From G965220305 sp965220305 (lineage in GTDB: Bacteria > Chloroflexota > Dehalococcoidia > Lucifugimonadales > UBA3495), in assembly GCA_965220305.1 (NCBI GenBank), contig OZ244817.1:1364001-1428000 (forward strand): DNA of 64,000 nucleotides, given 5' to 3'. Positions 1 to 8,750 of this stretch are shown here, one piece after another. The notes under the pieces are model-generated. The model saw only the letters and a program-made list of their open reading frames with translations. It was not told the origin of the DNA and ran no database searches. A program made the translations under genes and the position numbers. The stretch's first letter is position 1. Each line of letters starts with the position of its first letter.

Positions 1-941
1 AGCCCATGAGCATCCCGCATTCGGTGCAGCGGACCAGGTGCTGCAACAGGTAGAATATTTTGGTGTTGCGGCCCGATTGGGTCTTGCGCTTGGTCCTCAT
101 GGCCTGGCACCGGTCCCAGGTCTCCTCGTCGATTATGGCCGGGAAGGGGACGCCGATCCAGGTGTCCGGGGCCTGGTCGTAGACCCTGATGCCGTCCTCG
201 GTGGAGACGTAGCGGGCCGGCCGTCCCACCAGGTGCCCTTGTAGGTCTCGTTGGTGAGGATGCGGTGAATCTGGCCGTCCCACCACCGCTTGCCTTCCCT
301 GCCCAGGGGAGCGTCCTCGGCCATGAGCCGCTGACCGATCACCCGCGCCCCCAGGCCCTCGTGGACGCACCAGCGGAAGATGCGGCGCACCACCTCGGCC
401 TCCTCTTCCACTATCTCCGGCCTGCCGTTCTCCCCGACCCGGTAGCCGTAGGGTACGTTGCTGACCGGGATGCGTCCCTGCTTGGCGGCGCCGCGCTTGC
501 CCATCGAGGCCCGCTCCCGGAAGTTGTCCAGCTCGATCTTGCCGATGGCGGCCATCAGGCCGAAGGTCTTCATGTCGATGGAGTCCATGACCGCTTCCAG
601 GTTGATGTGGTACGCCTCCACCACCTCCATCAGGGCGGCGGCGGGGTACATGCCCCGGCTGAACCGGTCCGACTTCCAGCAGACGATGGTCTCGAAGCGG
701 CCCTGCCTGGCGTCGGCCAGCATCCGCTGGAACTCGGGGCGCTTCTTGGACCAGCCCTGGCCCACCTCCTGGTAGCGGACGGCGATAGTCAGCCCCGGCG
801 TTCGCAGTAGGCTTCCATCTCGCTGGTCTGCTCGGTGATGGAGGTCTTGTCTTCTGCGTCCTGGCTCTTGTCGGAGACCCGGGCGTAGATGGCCGCCCGG
901 TTTCCGGTGGTCTTCTGCCGTTGCACTTTCGTTCCTGGCAT
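1..941 (-). pseudogene. Large serine recombinase, frameshifted and cut by the window edge
   Basis: Site-specific recombinase of the large serine integrase type, probably the integrase of the mobile element on the left half. The start is an ATG at 941 behind AGGAGG. The resolvase-type N-terminus (AAIYARVSDKSQD, catalytic Ser in ARVSD) is read in one frame to about 800. The rest of the catalytic domain and the recombinase domain (NVPYGYRVG, RILTNETYKGTWW) follow in a second frame. A third frame from about 225 gives RYVSTEDG and the start of a zinc ribbon (CTECGM) that runs off the left edge. Two single-base shifts at GC-rich runs are therefore needed. Family identification is firm; whether the protein is broken or the sequence carries indels is open. 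Confidence 0.85.
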
Positions 942-1167
942 GGTCGCCTCCTATGGGTTTCACCGGCTGAAAATAAAAGAGACCCGCCTCCTGCCGGGAG
1001 CGGGTCTGCAAGTAGTACAATACCACCGCATCACCTGCTCAATCAGGTGGCGCCATGGCCCGGGGTGTTGTCAGCACCGCCGGGCTAACCTGTTGCGGTG
1101 ATGATACCCGTTGGGATGGAGCGTAGTCAAAAGTGGCTGCCCAACTGGGATGAATCGGTTCAATCAG

Positions 1168-1632
1168 TTAGAAGCCTTCGTATCGCGGCTTGAGACGTTC
1201 GTGCAGAAAAGCTTCAAGCAACGCAAGCAGTCCGTTTCCGCTCTTGGAGGGCAACAAGATGTTTACGCGGCTGGTCGCCGACTTTATCCAATCCCCCGGA
1301 GTAGAGGAATCAAATTCAGGAATCCCAACCATTCTTTCATCCGCCGCCAGAGAAGCGGCCAGGGTGCTTCTGGCACTACGCGGGTTGTAATGTTGGCTCG
1401 TATAGCGGGCGTTCGAGTTTGGCCCCGCCTTCCCGATTTTGAGCCACTCGCCATTCCACCAGAACCCATACACTGCCATCATTCCCTCAGGTAGGCGTGA
1501 CGGGGGGCGGTGGGGCGCGGGGCACAGGTCAATATTATCGCTACTCAACGTCATGGGGTTTCCAACGAGTTCAGACACAATCTGGAAGTCGGATAAAGCG
1601 TCCGTTATTTGTTCACGCCACTTATCAGGCAT
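1168..1632 (-). CDS. GIY-YIG-like nuclease domain protein
   Basis: A 154-residue protein with a plausible start: ATG at 1632 with AAGGAGGG five bases upstream. The middle has a GIY-YIG-like pattern (MAVYGFWWNGEWLKIGKAG at about residues 51-69), followed by SNARYTSQHY. The C-terminus LLALLEAFLHERLKPRYEG resembles the Glu-containing end of small GIY-YIG proteins. Such domains cut DNA and are common as accessory genes on mobile elements. It lies alone between the recombinase and the HTH cluster and its target is unknown. The fold call rests on motif spacing only. Confidence 0.6.
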   Translation of the reverse strand: MPDKWREQITDALSDFQIVSELVGNPMTLSSDNIDLCPAPHRPPSRLPEGMMAVYGFWWNGEWLKIGKAGPNSNARYTSQHYNPRSARSTLAASLAADERMVGIPEFDSSTPGDWIKSATSRVNILLPSKSGNGLLALLEAFLHERLKPRYEGF

Positions 1633-2244
1633 CCGCCCTCCTTCGTGCCATCAGGCAGCCGGATTTCTCAGATATTAGCATACCGTTCCGTGGTAGGTTG
1701 GGTGACTTGGTGGGAACTCTAACCCAGCCCGCCGCAATCTGGTCCGCCCAATTCCCCGGGGAATTGGGCCTCGGCATGGTCCTTCGCAGGCGGAGTCTGG
1801 GCGGCAGTGTCTTGTTACGGGCCGGTCATGCTGTCGCTACCGATGTGCTTTGCCAGCAGGGTGAAGAGGCGGCGCAGCCGGTCCTCGGCGTCTGGGGCTG
1901 GGTTGCACAGAATCCTGCCCAATCTCGGCTCCGACCCGGCGTACCTGGGACTCTTTGGTTGGCGCTGGTTCCTGGTTCCTGACAAATCGCCGCTCCGAGA
2001 GGTATTGGTGGGGTCCTTTGTTATAGAACGTCCGTTCCAAAACAATGTGAACGGCCGGAGCGTCGGTTGGAACCGCTTATAGGGTGGTTCACCCGTGAAC
2101 CAGGGAAGACCGGCCAGAAGGAAACTCGCCGGGCACGGAGGGTCAGCCGTACCGCAGCGGCGGTGGCAACGGTAACGGTGGGGACGGCAGGAAGAGGATG
2201 GAGACTGAGCAGGCCGGGCCTGGTCGTGGCCGGGCCCGGCCCGC
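1633..2244. other. Intergenic stretch, no convincing gene
   Basis: Open frames here lack ribosome sites and family features. The only notable feature is the inverted repeat at 2078-2101 that recurs near 18.47 kb. Confidence 0.5.
2078..2101. repeat. GGTTCA/TGAACC inverted repeat, partial copy of the 18.47 kb palindrome
   Basis: TATAGGGTGGTTCA is followed by CCCG and TGAACC. The left arm and the inner part of the right arm match the 32-bp palindrome at 18471-18502, but the outer right arm is missing. It could be an operator or a recombination or partition site of the element. Confidence 0.6.
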
Positions 2245-2523
2245 CTACTCCCGGTGCAGCGCCCTGGCCCTGGGGAGCAGGTGGGACAGCCCCAGCTCTT
2301 CGGCCAGGTCCTGGAGGGCCAGCAGGTAGTGGGAGGTGGGTTGGAGGCCCTGCATCCACCGCCGGATGGTCAGCGGGCTGGTCCCCAGGCGGCGGGCCAG
2401 CTCGCTCCAGTACAACCCGCTGGCCTCCTTAAATCGTCTCAGGAACTCCGGGAAGTCGTCAGGGAACTCGTAGAGTCCCCGCGGTGGCGCGTCTTCTGGC
2501 GGGGCATTGACTCCGGCCTCCAC
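2245..2523 (-). CDS. Small HTH regulator (third of a tandem set)
   Basis: About 92 residues from a GTG at 2523. The frame contains FPDDFPEFLRRFKEASGL and then a clear helix-turn-helix segment (SELARRLGTSPLTIRRWMQG). The N-terminal segment repeats that of the neighbouring frame (PDDFPECLDRLRRATGL), so the two are paralogues. The start is uncertain because the upstream frame overlaps it without an obvious stop. Probably a DNA-binding regulator of the element. Confidence 0.6.
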   Translation of the reverse strand: MEAGVNAPPEDAPPRGLYEFPDDFPEFLRRFKEASGLYWSELARRLGTSPLTIRRWMQGLQPTSHYLLALQDLAEELGLSHLLPRARALHRE

Positions 2524-2793
2524 AGGGACGCCAGGAAGCCGTCGCCCATGATCAGGTCCAGGAGGCCGCCGGGCACCACCCCGGCCAGGCGGACAATGGA
2601 AAGCATGGCCCCGCCGCAGGGTTCGGTGCCGTCGTTCCAGCGGAGGGCCTGCTTGCGGTCCGCGCCCAAAGCGTCGGCAAAGCCGTTCCGGGTGAGGCCG
2701 GTGGCCCGTCTCAGGCGGTCCAGGCACTCGGGGAAGTCGTCGGGCAACACGCCGGAGCCGTCGAGAAAGGGGAGGTTCGCGATGACCAGTTGC
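2439..2793 (-). pseudogene. Small HTH regulator (second of the set), start and end unclear
   Basis: The frame carries LPDDFPECLDRLRRATGL and then NGFADALGADRKQALRWND, a helix-turn-helix pattern like that of the downstream paralogue. No good start codon is visible, and the frame runs 85 bases into the next gene, so an indel probably hides the true ends. Confidence 0.5.
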
Positions 2794-2823
2794 GGGCCGC
2801 CCCGGCCAGGTTGAGGAGATGGG

Positions 2824-3068
2824 CTACTCCCAATTATCGGGGCGCTCGAAGTCGAACAACTCATAGAAGTCCTCCACGCCCGGGACCGCTGCATCCGGCG
2901 GCGGAGGCTGCCCGATGTGGCGCGTTCCCAGTTGACCAGCCTGGACAGGTGGCTGCGGCTGATGCCGAGCTCGTCGGCCAGCCAGTTCTGGGAGCGGTGC
3001 AGCAGGGCCAGCCGGTCCCAGAGAGCCTGGGGCTTGAGCCTTACCACGGTGCGTCGTCGGCGTGTCAT
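2824..3068 (-). pseudogene. XRE-like HTH protein with internal frameshift
   Basis: Begins MTRRRRTVVRLKPQALWDRL and continues with a textbook HTH (NWLADELGISRSHLSRLVN). The C-terminal part expected for this type of protein (PGVEDFYELFDFERPDNWE) is in another frame that stops at 2824. One base shift near 2890, in GTCCCGGGCG, joins them. It is divergent from the XRE gene at 3225 and may share its operator region. Confidence 0.65.
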
Positions 3069-3224
3069 TGCGCGGTTGCCGGCCCTGGTGTAGTCTAACC
3101 GCGATTAGGTTACGATTAGAATGATTGTAGGCAGCGGCAATCCTGCCTGTCAAGACAAAAGCGAACTGATGTGCTATGTTGGTCGCGAGAATAGCATCAC
3201 TATCCGCCGGGAGGGACGACCCTC

Positions 3225-3593
3225 ATGCCCGAAGCCAGGGAGCACCAGTGGAAGAACATCGGGGACCGGATCAAGGAAGCCCGCAACAAACTGGGGCTGA
3301 CCCAGGCCCAGCTTGCCAAGCAGGTGGGGGTCAGCTCCCAGACCGTCTGGTCCTGGGAGGCAGGACGGGTGAAGCCAACCCACGAGCACCTGGAGGAGTT
3401 GGCCTTCGGGTTGGAAGTCAGCACCGCCTGGATACTGGGCCGGGACGTCATCGAAGCCGACTTGCTCAAGGAGGCCAGCGTGTCCTTCCATGATGCCGTC
3501 GAGGGACTGCCCCTGGAGGACATTGAGACCATCCAGAATTTCATCAACTTCGTCCGCCAGGAACGGCGGCGCCGCACGGAGGCCGGTGAATGA
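3225..3593 (+). CDS. XRE-family transcriptional regulator paired with the ImmA/IrrE-like gene
   Basis: A 122-residue protein. Residues about 10-65 form an HTH_3 domain (IGDRIKEARNKLGLTQAQ, then VSSQTVWSWEAGRVKPT). The tail FHDAVEGLPLEDIETIQNF resembles linkers of SOS-like or phage-type repressors. The stop overlaps the next start as ATGA, so it is translationally coupled to the ImmA/IrrE-like gene. In such pairs the peptidase cleaves the XRE repressor to de-repress transfer genes. The 155-bp divergent region upstream has two CGATTAG repeats near 3105-3120 that could be operators. Confidence 0.9.
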   Translation: MPEAREHQWKNIGDRIKEARNKLGLTQAQLAKQVGVSSQTVWSWEAGRVKPTHEHLEELAFGLEVSTAWILGRDVIEADLLKEASVSFHDAVEGLPLEDIETIQNFINFVRQERRRRTEAGE

Positions 3594-4039
3594 CCCGGGC
3601 CGAGCGGAAGGGCGCGGCCCTGCGGCGCAAGCTGGGCCTCACCGGCCGGGTGGACGCGGAGGCCCTGGCCAACCTGCACGGGTATCCGGTGAAGCGGTTG
3701 CCGCTGGTGAAGCAGAAGGAGCTGGAGGTGGCCGGGTACATCTGCATCGCCGACCGGCTGGGGCCGGAGGAGAGCCGCTGGTACATCGCCCATGCCCTGG
3801 GGCACAAGATGATGCACCCGGGCAATCAGTTGTGGGTATACCGCAAGACCATGCTGGGCTCCAAGTTAGAGCGGGAGGCCAACGACTTCGCCCACACCCT
3901 GCTGATAGACGAGCGGGGGGCAATGGCCGCGGGCCTGACCTACCCCTGGGAGGTCGCGGAGTATTTCGGGGTCCCGGACGAAATCGTCCGGCTCCAAGCA
4001 CCCATGGTCATGGGTTGGCGGGCGAGTAAGTTTGCCTGA
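3590..4039 (+). CDS. ImmA/IrrE-family protein with altered HExxH motif
   Basis: A 149-residue protein with the layout of ImmA/IrrE (COG2856) metallopeptidases. The zinc motif reads HALGH (residues 68-72, in YIAHALGHKMMHPG) where the family has HExGH, so the general-base Glu is Ala. The downstream ligand region KLEREANDFAHTLL is intact, so metal binding may persist without classical catalysis. It is coupled by a 4-base overlap to the XRE gene. It could be a non-catalytic anti-repressor or sensor. The substitution is read directly (codon GCC), and no frameshift disturbs the gene. Confidence 0.88.
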   Translation: MTRAERKGAALRRKLGLTGRVDAEALANLHGYPVKRLPLVKQKELEVAGYICIADRLGPEESRWYIAHALGHKMMHPGNQLWVYRKTMLGSKLEREANDFAHTLLIDERGAMAAGLTYPWEVAEYFGVPDEIVRLQAPMVMGWRASKFA

Positions 4040-4138
4040 AGGTCGCGGCAGCACGGGTTAGCCCTTGGTACGATGGCCTGAAGTCCCAACTGGAAAGGAG
4101 ATGAAAAACTGGGCTTGACGTGCTAATATTTACCCTTA

Positions 4139-4327
4139 ATGGAGACGAACACGAGGCGGGTAAGGCGGAGACTAGAACAGGACGGATGGTACTTGGAACG
4201 GCATGGCTCCAGTCATGACATTTATAGGCATCCACGCATCGCAGGAATTATTACTCTGCCGCGCCACCGGGTGCTGTCCATCGGGATGGCAAATACCATT
4301 GCCAAGAAGGCGGACTGGAGCGAATAG
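4139..4327 (+). CDS. hicA: HicA-type mRNA interferase toxin
   Basis: A 62-residue protein with the HicA dsRBD-like pattern: LEQDGWYLERHGSSHDIYRH with the catalytic His, then GIITLPRHRVLSIGMANTIA. HicA cleaves mRNA when not bound by HicB. The partner follows 9 bases downstream. The gene is compact and complete, and a possible -10 (TAATAT) lies close to the start at 4124-4129. Confidence 0.9.
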   Translation: METNTRRVRRRLEQDGWYLERHGSSHDIYRHPRIAGIITLPRHRVLSIGMANTIAKKADWSE

Positions 4328-4336
4328 GAGGGCACT

Positions 4337-4723
4337 GTGATTCGATATCCGGCACTGATTGACGGTGACGAGGGAGCTTACGGCGTAGTCTTTCCAGACA
4401 TTCCAGGCGTTGGTGCGATGGGGGACACAATAGACGAAGCTCTCCTGAACGCCGAAGACGCGCTTAGGGACTATGCCATAGAGGCTGAAAGAGACGGCGA
4501 AGAACTGGTGATCCCTAGCCCATTCCAGGCCATACAAACACCTACAGGCAACCAGCTAGTCTCCATACCTTTGATCCGACCCTCCGGCAAGAGCGTCCGG
4601 GCTGGTCTGACCTTAGACGAGGAAGTCGCGGAGTTCATTGACAGCGAATCTCGCCGACGAGGTATGACCCGCAAGACGTATATTACGTGGATAGTCCGCC
4701 GAATCGCCGCGATGGGTGGATGA
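4337..4723 (+). CDS. hicB: HicB-type antitoxin
   Basis: A 128-residue protein starting at GTG 4337 behind AGGAGGG. The N-terminal partial RNase H-like fold is clear (YGVVFPDIPGVGAMGDTIDE, then ALLNAEDALRDY). The C-terminus (LTLDEEVAEFIDSESRRRGM) is a ribbon-helix-helix-like DNA-binding segment, as expected for an autoregulatory antitoxin. With hicA it forms a type II addiction module likely to stabilise the element. Confidence 0.9.
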   Translation: MIRYPALIDGDEGAYGVVFPDIPGVGAMGDTIDEALLNAEDALRDYAIEAERDGEELVIPSPFQAIQTPTGNQLVSIPLIRPSGKSVRAGLTLDEEVAEFIDSESRRRGMTRKTYITWIVRRIAAMGG

Positions 4724-4895
4724 TCCCTGGCCAAGCCGAATACTCAAGCAATTCGCTTGCCCAATGACGTATTCTTGACTTGGCTATGTACAGGAATAGA
4801 GGCAAGGACGAAGGCTTGATAGGTTCACTCCGTTAATGTCGACTTGGGCTAACGGTTGCATAGGATACCTGACATCATCTGGAGGGGAAGTGACG

Positions 4896-5633
4896 ATGGC
4901 ACAGACGATGGCACAGTGGAGTAGTGAAGGACTGGAGACGGCTCTAACGGATAAGGGCTGGCTGGTCGGTTCTCGACCAATAGAATACGGCGTCCAGTTC
5001 GAACTGAGCAATGGAGTCAAGGTTAACCTGTATCAGACTGGCAGGCTCTCATTTGGCGGACCCAATGGTTCCTTCAAGTCCGAAGTGGAGGAGTTAGTAA
5101 AGGCTGGGGACCCGGAAGGGGTGACAAGCAGGGGAGCCACTCGGGTTGACGAGCAGAGGACTCCCCCACCTACTCGTGAACGCCGGGTTTTCGTGGTTTA
5201 CGGACATGATACGGCCGCTCGCAATGATCTCGAACTAATATTGCGACGGGTTCAGGTCACGCCAATCATTCTTCAGAATATACCAGGCGTAGGCGAGACG
5301 TTAATCGAGAAGCTCGAATCCCTTACTGACGCCGACTTCGCTTGTGTTTTGCTTACGCCGGACGACATCGGCGCGTCTGCCAGCACGCCGGAAAACCTCC
5401 GGGAAAGAGCGAGACAGAACGTAGTTTTGGAAATGGGAATGGTGTTAAGCCGTTTGGGACGTCGCAGAGTGGCGATTCTTGTAAAGGGAGACGAACTGGA
5501 GAAGCCTTCCGACATTGACGGACTCATCTACATTTCTTTCAAAGAACAGGTTGGGGAGGCAGCCAACACCCTTGGAGCCGCGCTTGCAAGTGCTGGATTC
5601 AACATAGACATCCGCGACCTACTCGGTTCTTAA
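4896..5633 (+). CDS. TIR-like nucleotide-binding effector with TBP-like N-terminal domain
   Basis: A 245-residue protein from ATG 4896 behind GGAGGGG; a longer frame upstream lacks a ribosome site. Residues about 97-240 match the predicted nucleotide-binding TIR-like family used in CBASS and Pycsar effectors (PF10137 type): RRVFVVYGHDTAARNDLEL, TPIILQNIPGVGETLIEKL, FACVLLTPDDIGA, RARQNVVLEMGMV and a C-terminal AGFNIDI. Glu179 in NVVLEMG sits where the NADase Glu is expected. Residues 8-70 (WLVGSRPIEYGVQFEL, VKVNLYQTGRLSFGG) resemble the TBP-like N-terminal domain of RNase HIII. An RNase HI gene follows after 3 bases. A defence role is inferred. Confidence 0.82.
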   Translation: MAQTMAQWSSEGLETALTDKGWLVGSRPIEYGVQFELSNGVKVNLYQTGRLSFGGPNGSFKSEVEELVKAGDPEGVTSRGATRVDEQRTPPPTRERRVFVVYGHDTAARNDLELILRRVQVTPIILQNIPGVGETLIEKLESLTDADFACVLLTPDDIGASASTPENLRERARQNVVLEMGMVLSRLGRRRVAILVKGDELEKPSDIDGLIYISFKEQVGEAANTLGAALASAGFNIDIRDLLGS

Positions 5634-5636
5634 GCG

Positions 5637-6143
5637 ATGTCGAGCAGTGACTCAATCGTCTTCGCGTTCTCTGACGGATCAGCACTGGGCAACCCCGGCC
5701 CGGGTGGTTATGGGGTTGTCCTCAAGTATAAGAGCGCTGTTCGGGAGTTATCTGCCGGATACCGCTATACCACCAACAACAGGATGGAGCTACTTGGGGC
5801 AATCGTGGCCTTGGAGACGCTGAAGCGGCCCTGCCCAGTCATTCTGGCAACTGATTCAAGGTATGTTGTGGATGGGATCTCAGAGGGTTGGGCGGAGAGA
5901 TGGCGCGCCAATGGGTGGAGGCGTGGAAAACGAGGGAAAACATTGAATCCCGACCTCTGGACGCGTCTCCTTGATTTGGTTGCCCTTCACGAAGTTACGT
6001 TTGAGTGGGTGCGCGGTCACTCTGGTCATCCTGACAACGAAAGATGTGACCGGCTTGCCAACGAGGCAGCACAGGGCAACGATCTTCCTCCAGATGAAGT
6101 ATACGAACAGGCCAGCGACACGTCCCAACGCTTTAGACGTTAG
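5637..6143 (+). CDS. rnhA: Ribonuclease HI
   Basis: A 168-residue enzyme that cleaves the RNA strand of RNA:DNA hybrids. All catalytic positions are visible: Asp13 (FSDGSALGNPGPGG), Glu51 (NNRMELLGA), Asp73 (ATDSRYV), His128 (VRGHSGH) and Asp138 (NERCDRLA). A basic handle-like segment (WRANGWRRGKRGK) is present. It begins 3 bases after the TIR-like gene, so the two are probably one operon. Here it may process R-loops or plasmid primers, or take part in a defence pair. Confidence 0.93.
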   Translation: MSSSDSIVFAFSDGSALGNPGPGGYGVVLKYKSAVRELSAGYRYTTNNRMELLGAIVALETLKRPCPVILATDSRYVVDGISEGWAERWRANGWRRGKRGKTLNPDLWTRLLDLVALHEVTFEWVRGHSGHPDNERCDRLANEAAQGNDLPPDEVYEQASDTSQRFRR

Positions 6144-6416
6144 GTGAGATCGAACCTACGAACAGGGAAAACGTTCTGGCCAAATCAACTGTTTCACCCT
6201 AGCCCTTTGGTTTCTGTCCCGTCTCTACTTGGAGGAGCCGTGGGAGACCCTTGGAGAACGTTATTGGGGAATAAGTTGACACACCGGACTCGAACCAAAT
6301 AGGCAAGGCAGGTGCCGTTTCAACTCTCTCGAAAAGCGTGCGTCGGACCCTGTCCAGCGGGATTCCGCCAAACCCTTCCCAAGAACCCCGCTGTGCAAGG
6401 ACATGAGGAGAGCGAC

Positions 6417-6923
6417 ATGAAACTCACCAAATTCCAGATGTCCGCCACGATACTGACCGTCTGCATTGCCGCATTATCATGCGCTTCACCGCAAGGAGCC
6501 TGCACTGAACAACAACTCCTGGAAAACAAAACGGTGAAGGAACAACTGGCGTGCATATATGACTTGGTGAACAAACCAGGAACCGTGTTGGTACCAGATT
6601 CACTAAAGAGCAAATCAATAACATATACAGCAGCAATGAACAGCTTGTTGGCATCCGACTACCTGGTGAAGGTGGAAATGTTGGACCCGGTACAAGGACT
6701 GCCAACGGCAGAGCACTCCATGCAGGGTTACTACCCTACAGCAGAGGGCATGGAATACTTGTACAAGCACAAACACCCTTGGCGATTCTGGATGAAAGAG
6801 AATTGGTTCCCTTTCTCGATCGCAGCAATCAATGCAGTCATAGGACTATTGGCGGTCTTCGTTGCATGGAGAACCAGAAGCGCGGACCAAAGGGGCAGGA
6901 GCCGACGTCGGCAGGCCTCATAG
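6417..6923 (+). CDS. Putative lipoprotein or membrane-anchored protein of unknown function
   Basis: A 168-residue protein from ATG 6417 behind GAGGAGAG. The N-terminus has a hydrophobic signal and a lipobox-like end (TILTVCIAALSCASP). The middle (YTAAMNSLLASDYLVKVE, GYYPTAEGMEYLYKHKHPW) has a winged-helix feel. A C-terminal hydrophobic segment (FPFSIAAINAVIGLLAVFVA) precedes a basic tail. I do not recognise a family. Codon use is lower in GC than its neighbours. Confidence 0.55.
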   Translation: MKLTKFQMSATILTVCIAALSCASPQGACTEQQLLENKTVKEQLACIYDLVNKPGTVLVPDSLKSKSITYTAAMNSLLASDYLVKVEMLDPVQGLPTAEHSMQGYYPTAEGMEYLYKHKHPWRFWMKENWFPFSIAAINAVIGLLAVFVAWRTRSADQRGRSRRRQAS

Positions 6924-7108
6924 CGGCACCATCAGACCTGGCCGGACGGAAAAATCCAATTGGCATACGATGCAATGTTAGTATCCTGGGCAAGGAGGGG
7001 GTAAAGGGCCGAGAAGGAGAAACATACTCCAGAGGAACTTCATCAAGAAGCTGAGGGAAACGCCGCGTGGAAGTCTCCGCGGTGAGATTCGCGCCTCTCG
7101 GGGGATTT

Positions 7109-8750
7109 CTACAGGAAAAACGCGCTGACTGGCTCCCATCGTTCGGGAATCTGCCAGGCCCGTCCCAACGGCCCCAGCCGTTCCAATGCCGCCCTGTGGG
7201 ATACCCACAGGGGAACCTCCACTCCGGTCCGCTCCATCTCCTCCCGCGCCACCCGCAGGAAGTGGGTGGCGGCCAGGTCGTCCTCGAAGACCACCAGGAC
7301 TATGGGCATCGCCCCGTGGTCGAGGGGGCGGTTGGAGGAGTAGTAACGCAGGTAGGGGGCCAGCCGCGCCGCCATGGTGCCCGGGCGCACCGCCCGGCGC
7401 TCCCACTCCAGGAAGAAGGGAAAAGCGTCCTGGCCCCGGCGCAGGACGCCGAAGGCGTCGGGCAGCGCCGAGTGCAGCCGCCCGTCGTGGCGGAAGTAGC
7501 GGGAGGCCCGCCGGGGCGGGTCGAGTTGCGCCGCCTGCCAGCCCCGGGCGCGGGCCTGTGCCGCCAAAGCCGCCATGAACCAGTGCACCGCGCCGGTGTG
7601 CTCGACGTTGCGCAGCAACTGGCGGCTGCGGGAGCCGGACACGTTGCGCCAGGTCAAGGGCGCCAGTGGGTCGATGGGCGCAACGCCCCACCGCCGCCGC
7701 GCCGTGCCAACGGATGTGCGGTCCCGGCGGGCCAGCCGCCCCAGCCCCCGGTCGCTGAGGGCCAGCCGCCACGATCCCCGCCCATCGGAATGGCTCACCA
7801 GGTCGAACTCCTCCAGCCTCACCACCAACTGGGACACCCGCCGCGTGGACACTGCCATCAGCCCCGCCAGGTCCCGCCTGGACGCCCAGGGCCAGTCGGC
7901 GAGCAGGTCCAGGGCGCGCTTATCGGCGGGACCGAGCAGGGCGGCCAGCAGGTGATCGGACGCCGGGCCATCCAGGTCGATGTTGGCGGGCAGGGCTGCC
8001 CGCGACGGCTTCGCCTCCACCGGCAGCCCGCCGCTCTGGTCCAGATGGGACAGGACGTAGCGCAGGTCCAGGGAGGCGGCGACGGAAGGGGGACGCCACA
8101 CCGGGGAATCCAGGCCGGCCAGGGCGGCGTCCCCTTCCAGGGCCAGGAAGACGGGGAATCTCGCGCTGGCCAGCATCCGGCGGGCCTGGCGCAGCCGCAC
8201 CTCGTCGGGGGCCAGCACCAGGACGCCGCCGGGCGGCGGTCCCTCCCTGAGCCGCCACAGCCGCTTGGCAAAGCCGGTGCGGTCGGCGGTGAGGCCCTGC
8301 CGGACGACGCCCACCGTTCTTCCATCGGGCAGGGCGATTCCGGCGTCCACCGGCGCGGCCCGGAACCAGCGAAACCCGATGGGGTAAACCGCGTTGCTGA
8401 CGGCGGCGGCCAGGCGGTAGATGACGCCCAGGGCATCCAGCCGCTCCAGAAGAACCCGCCGCCAGCGGGAGCAAACAGGGCGGCTGTTCAGCAGGTCGTC
8501 CAAGCTGGTTCCCTCGTCCTCCGCCAGCCAACGCAACCCGTGGGCGGTGAGGTAGTAGCGGCGGGTTGGCGGCAGGAGGGGCGTAGCGTGGGGGATGGCG
8601 CCGGCCATCCCCCCTTCCGTGAGCTTCGCCATAGCGGCGTAAACCGCGCCCCGGGACCAGCCGGCCAGGGCCGGCCAGGTCCAGCCGGTCGGCGAAGGGC
8701 GTCTCCGCCAACCGGCGCAGCAGGCCGGTCTCGCATTCGGTCAGCGTCAT
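7109..8750 (-). pseudogene. Replication-relaxation family protein with one N-terminal frameshift
   Basis: Large protein of the replication-relaxation family of mobile elements. It has an N-terminal winged helix (LTECETGLLRRLAETPFADR), a second wHTH (KRALDLLADWPWASRRDLAG) and a C-terminal nuclease-like part (FLEWERRAVRPG, LRYYSSNRPLDHG). The first 28 codons are in a different frame. One base shift at about 8668 (GGCCCTGGCCGG) gives a continuous product of about 546 residues. The start ATG at 8750 overlaps the stop of the coupling ATPase by 4 bases, so the two are one transcript. Confidence 0.75.
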
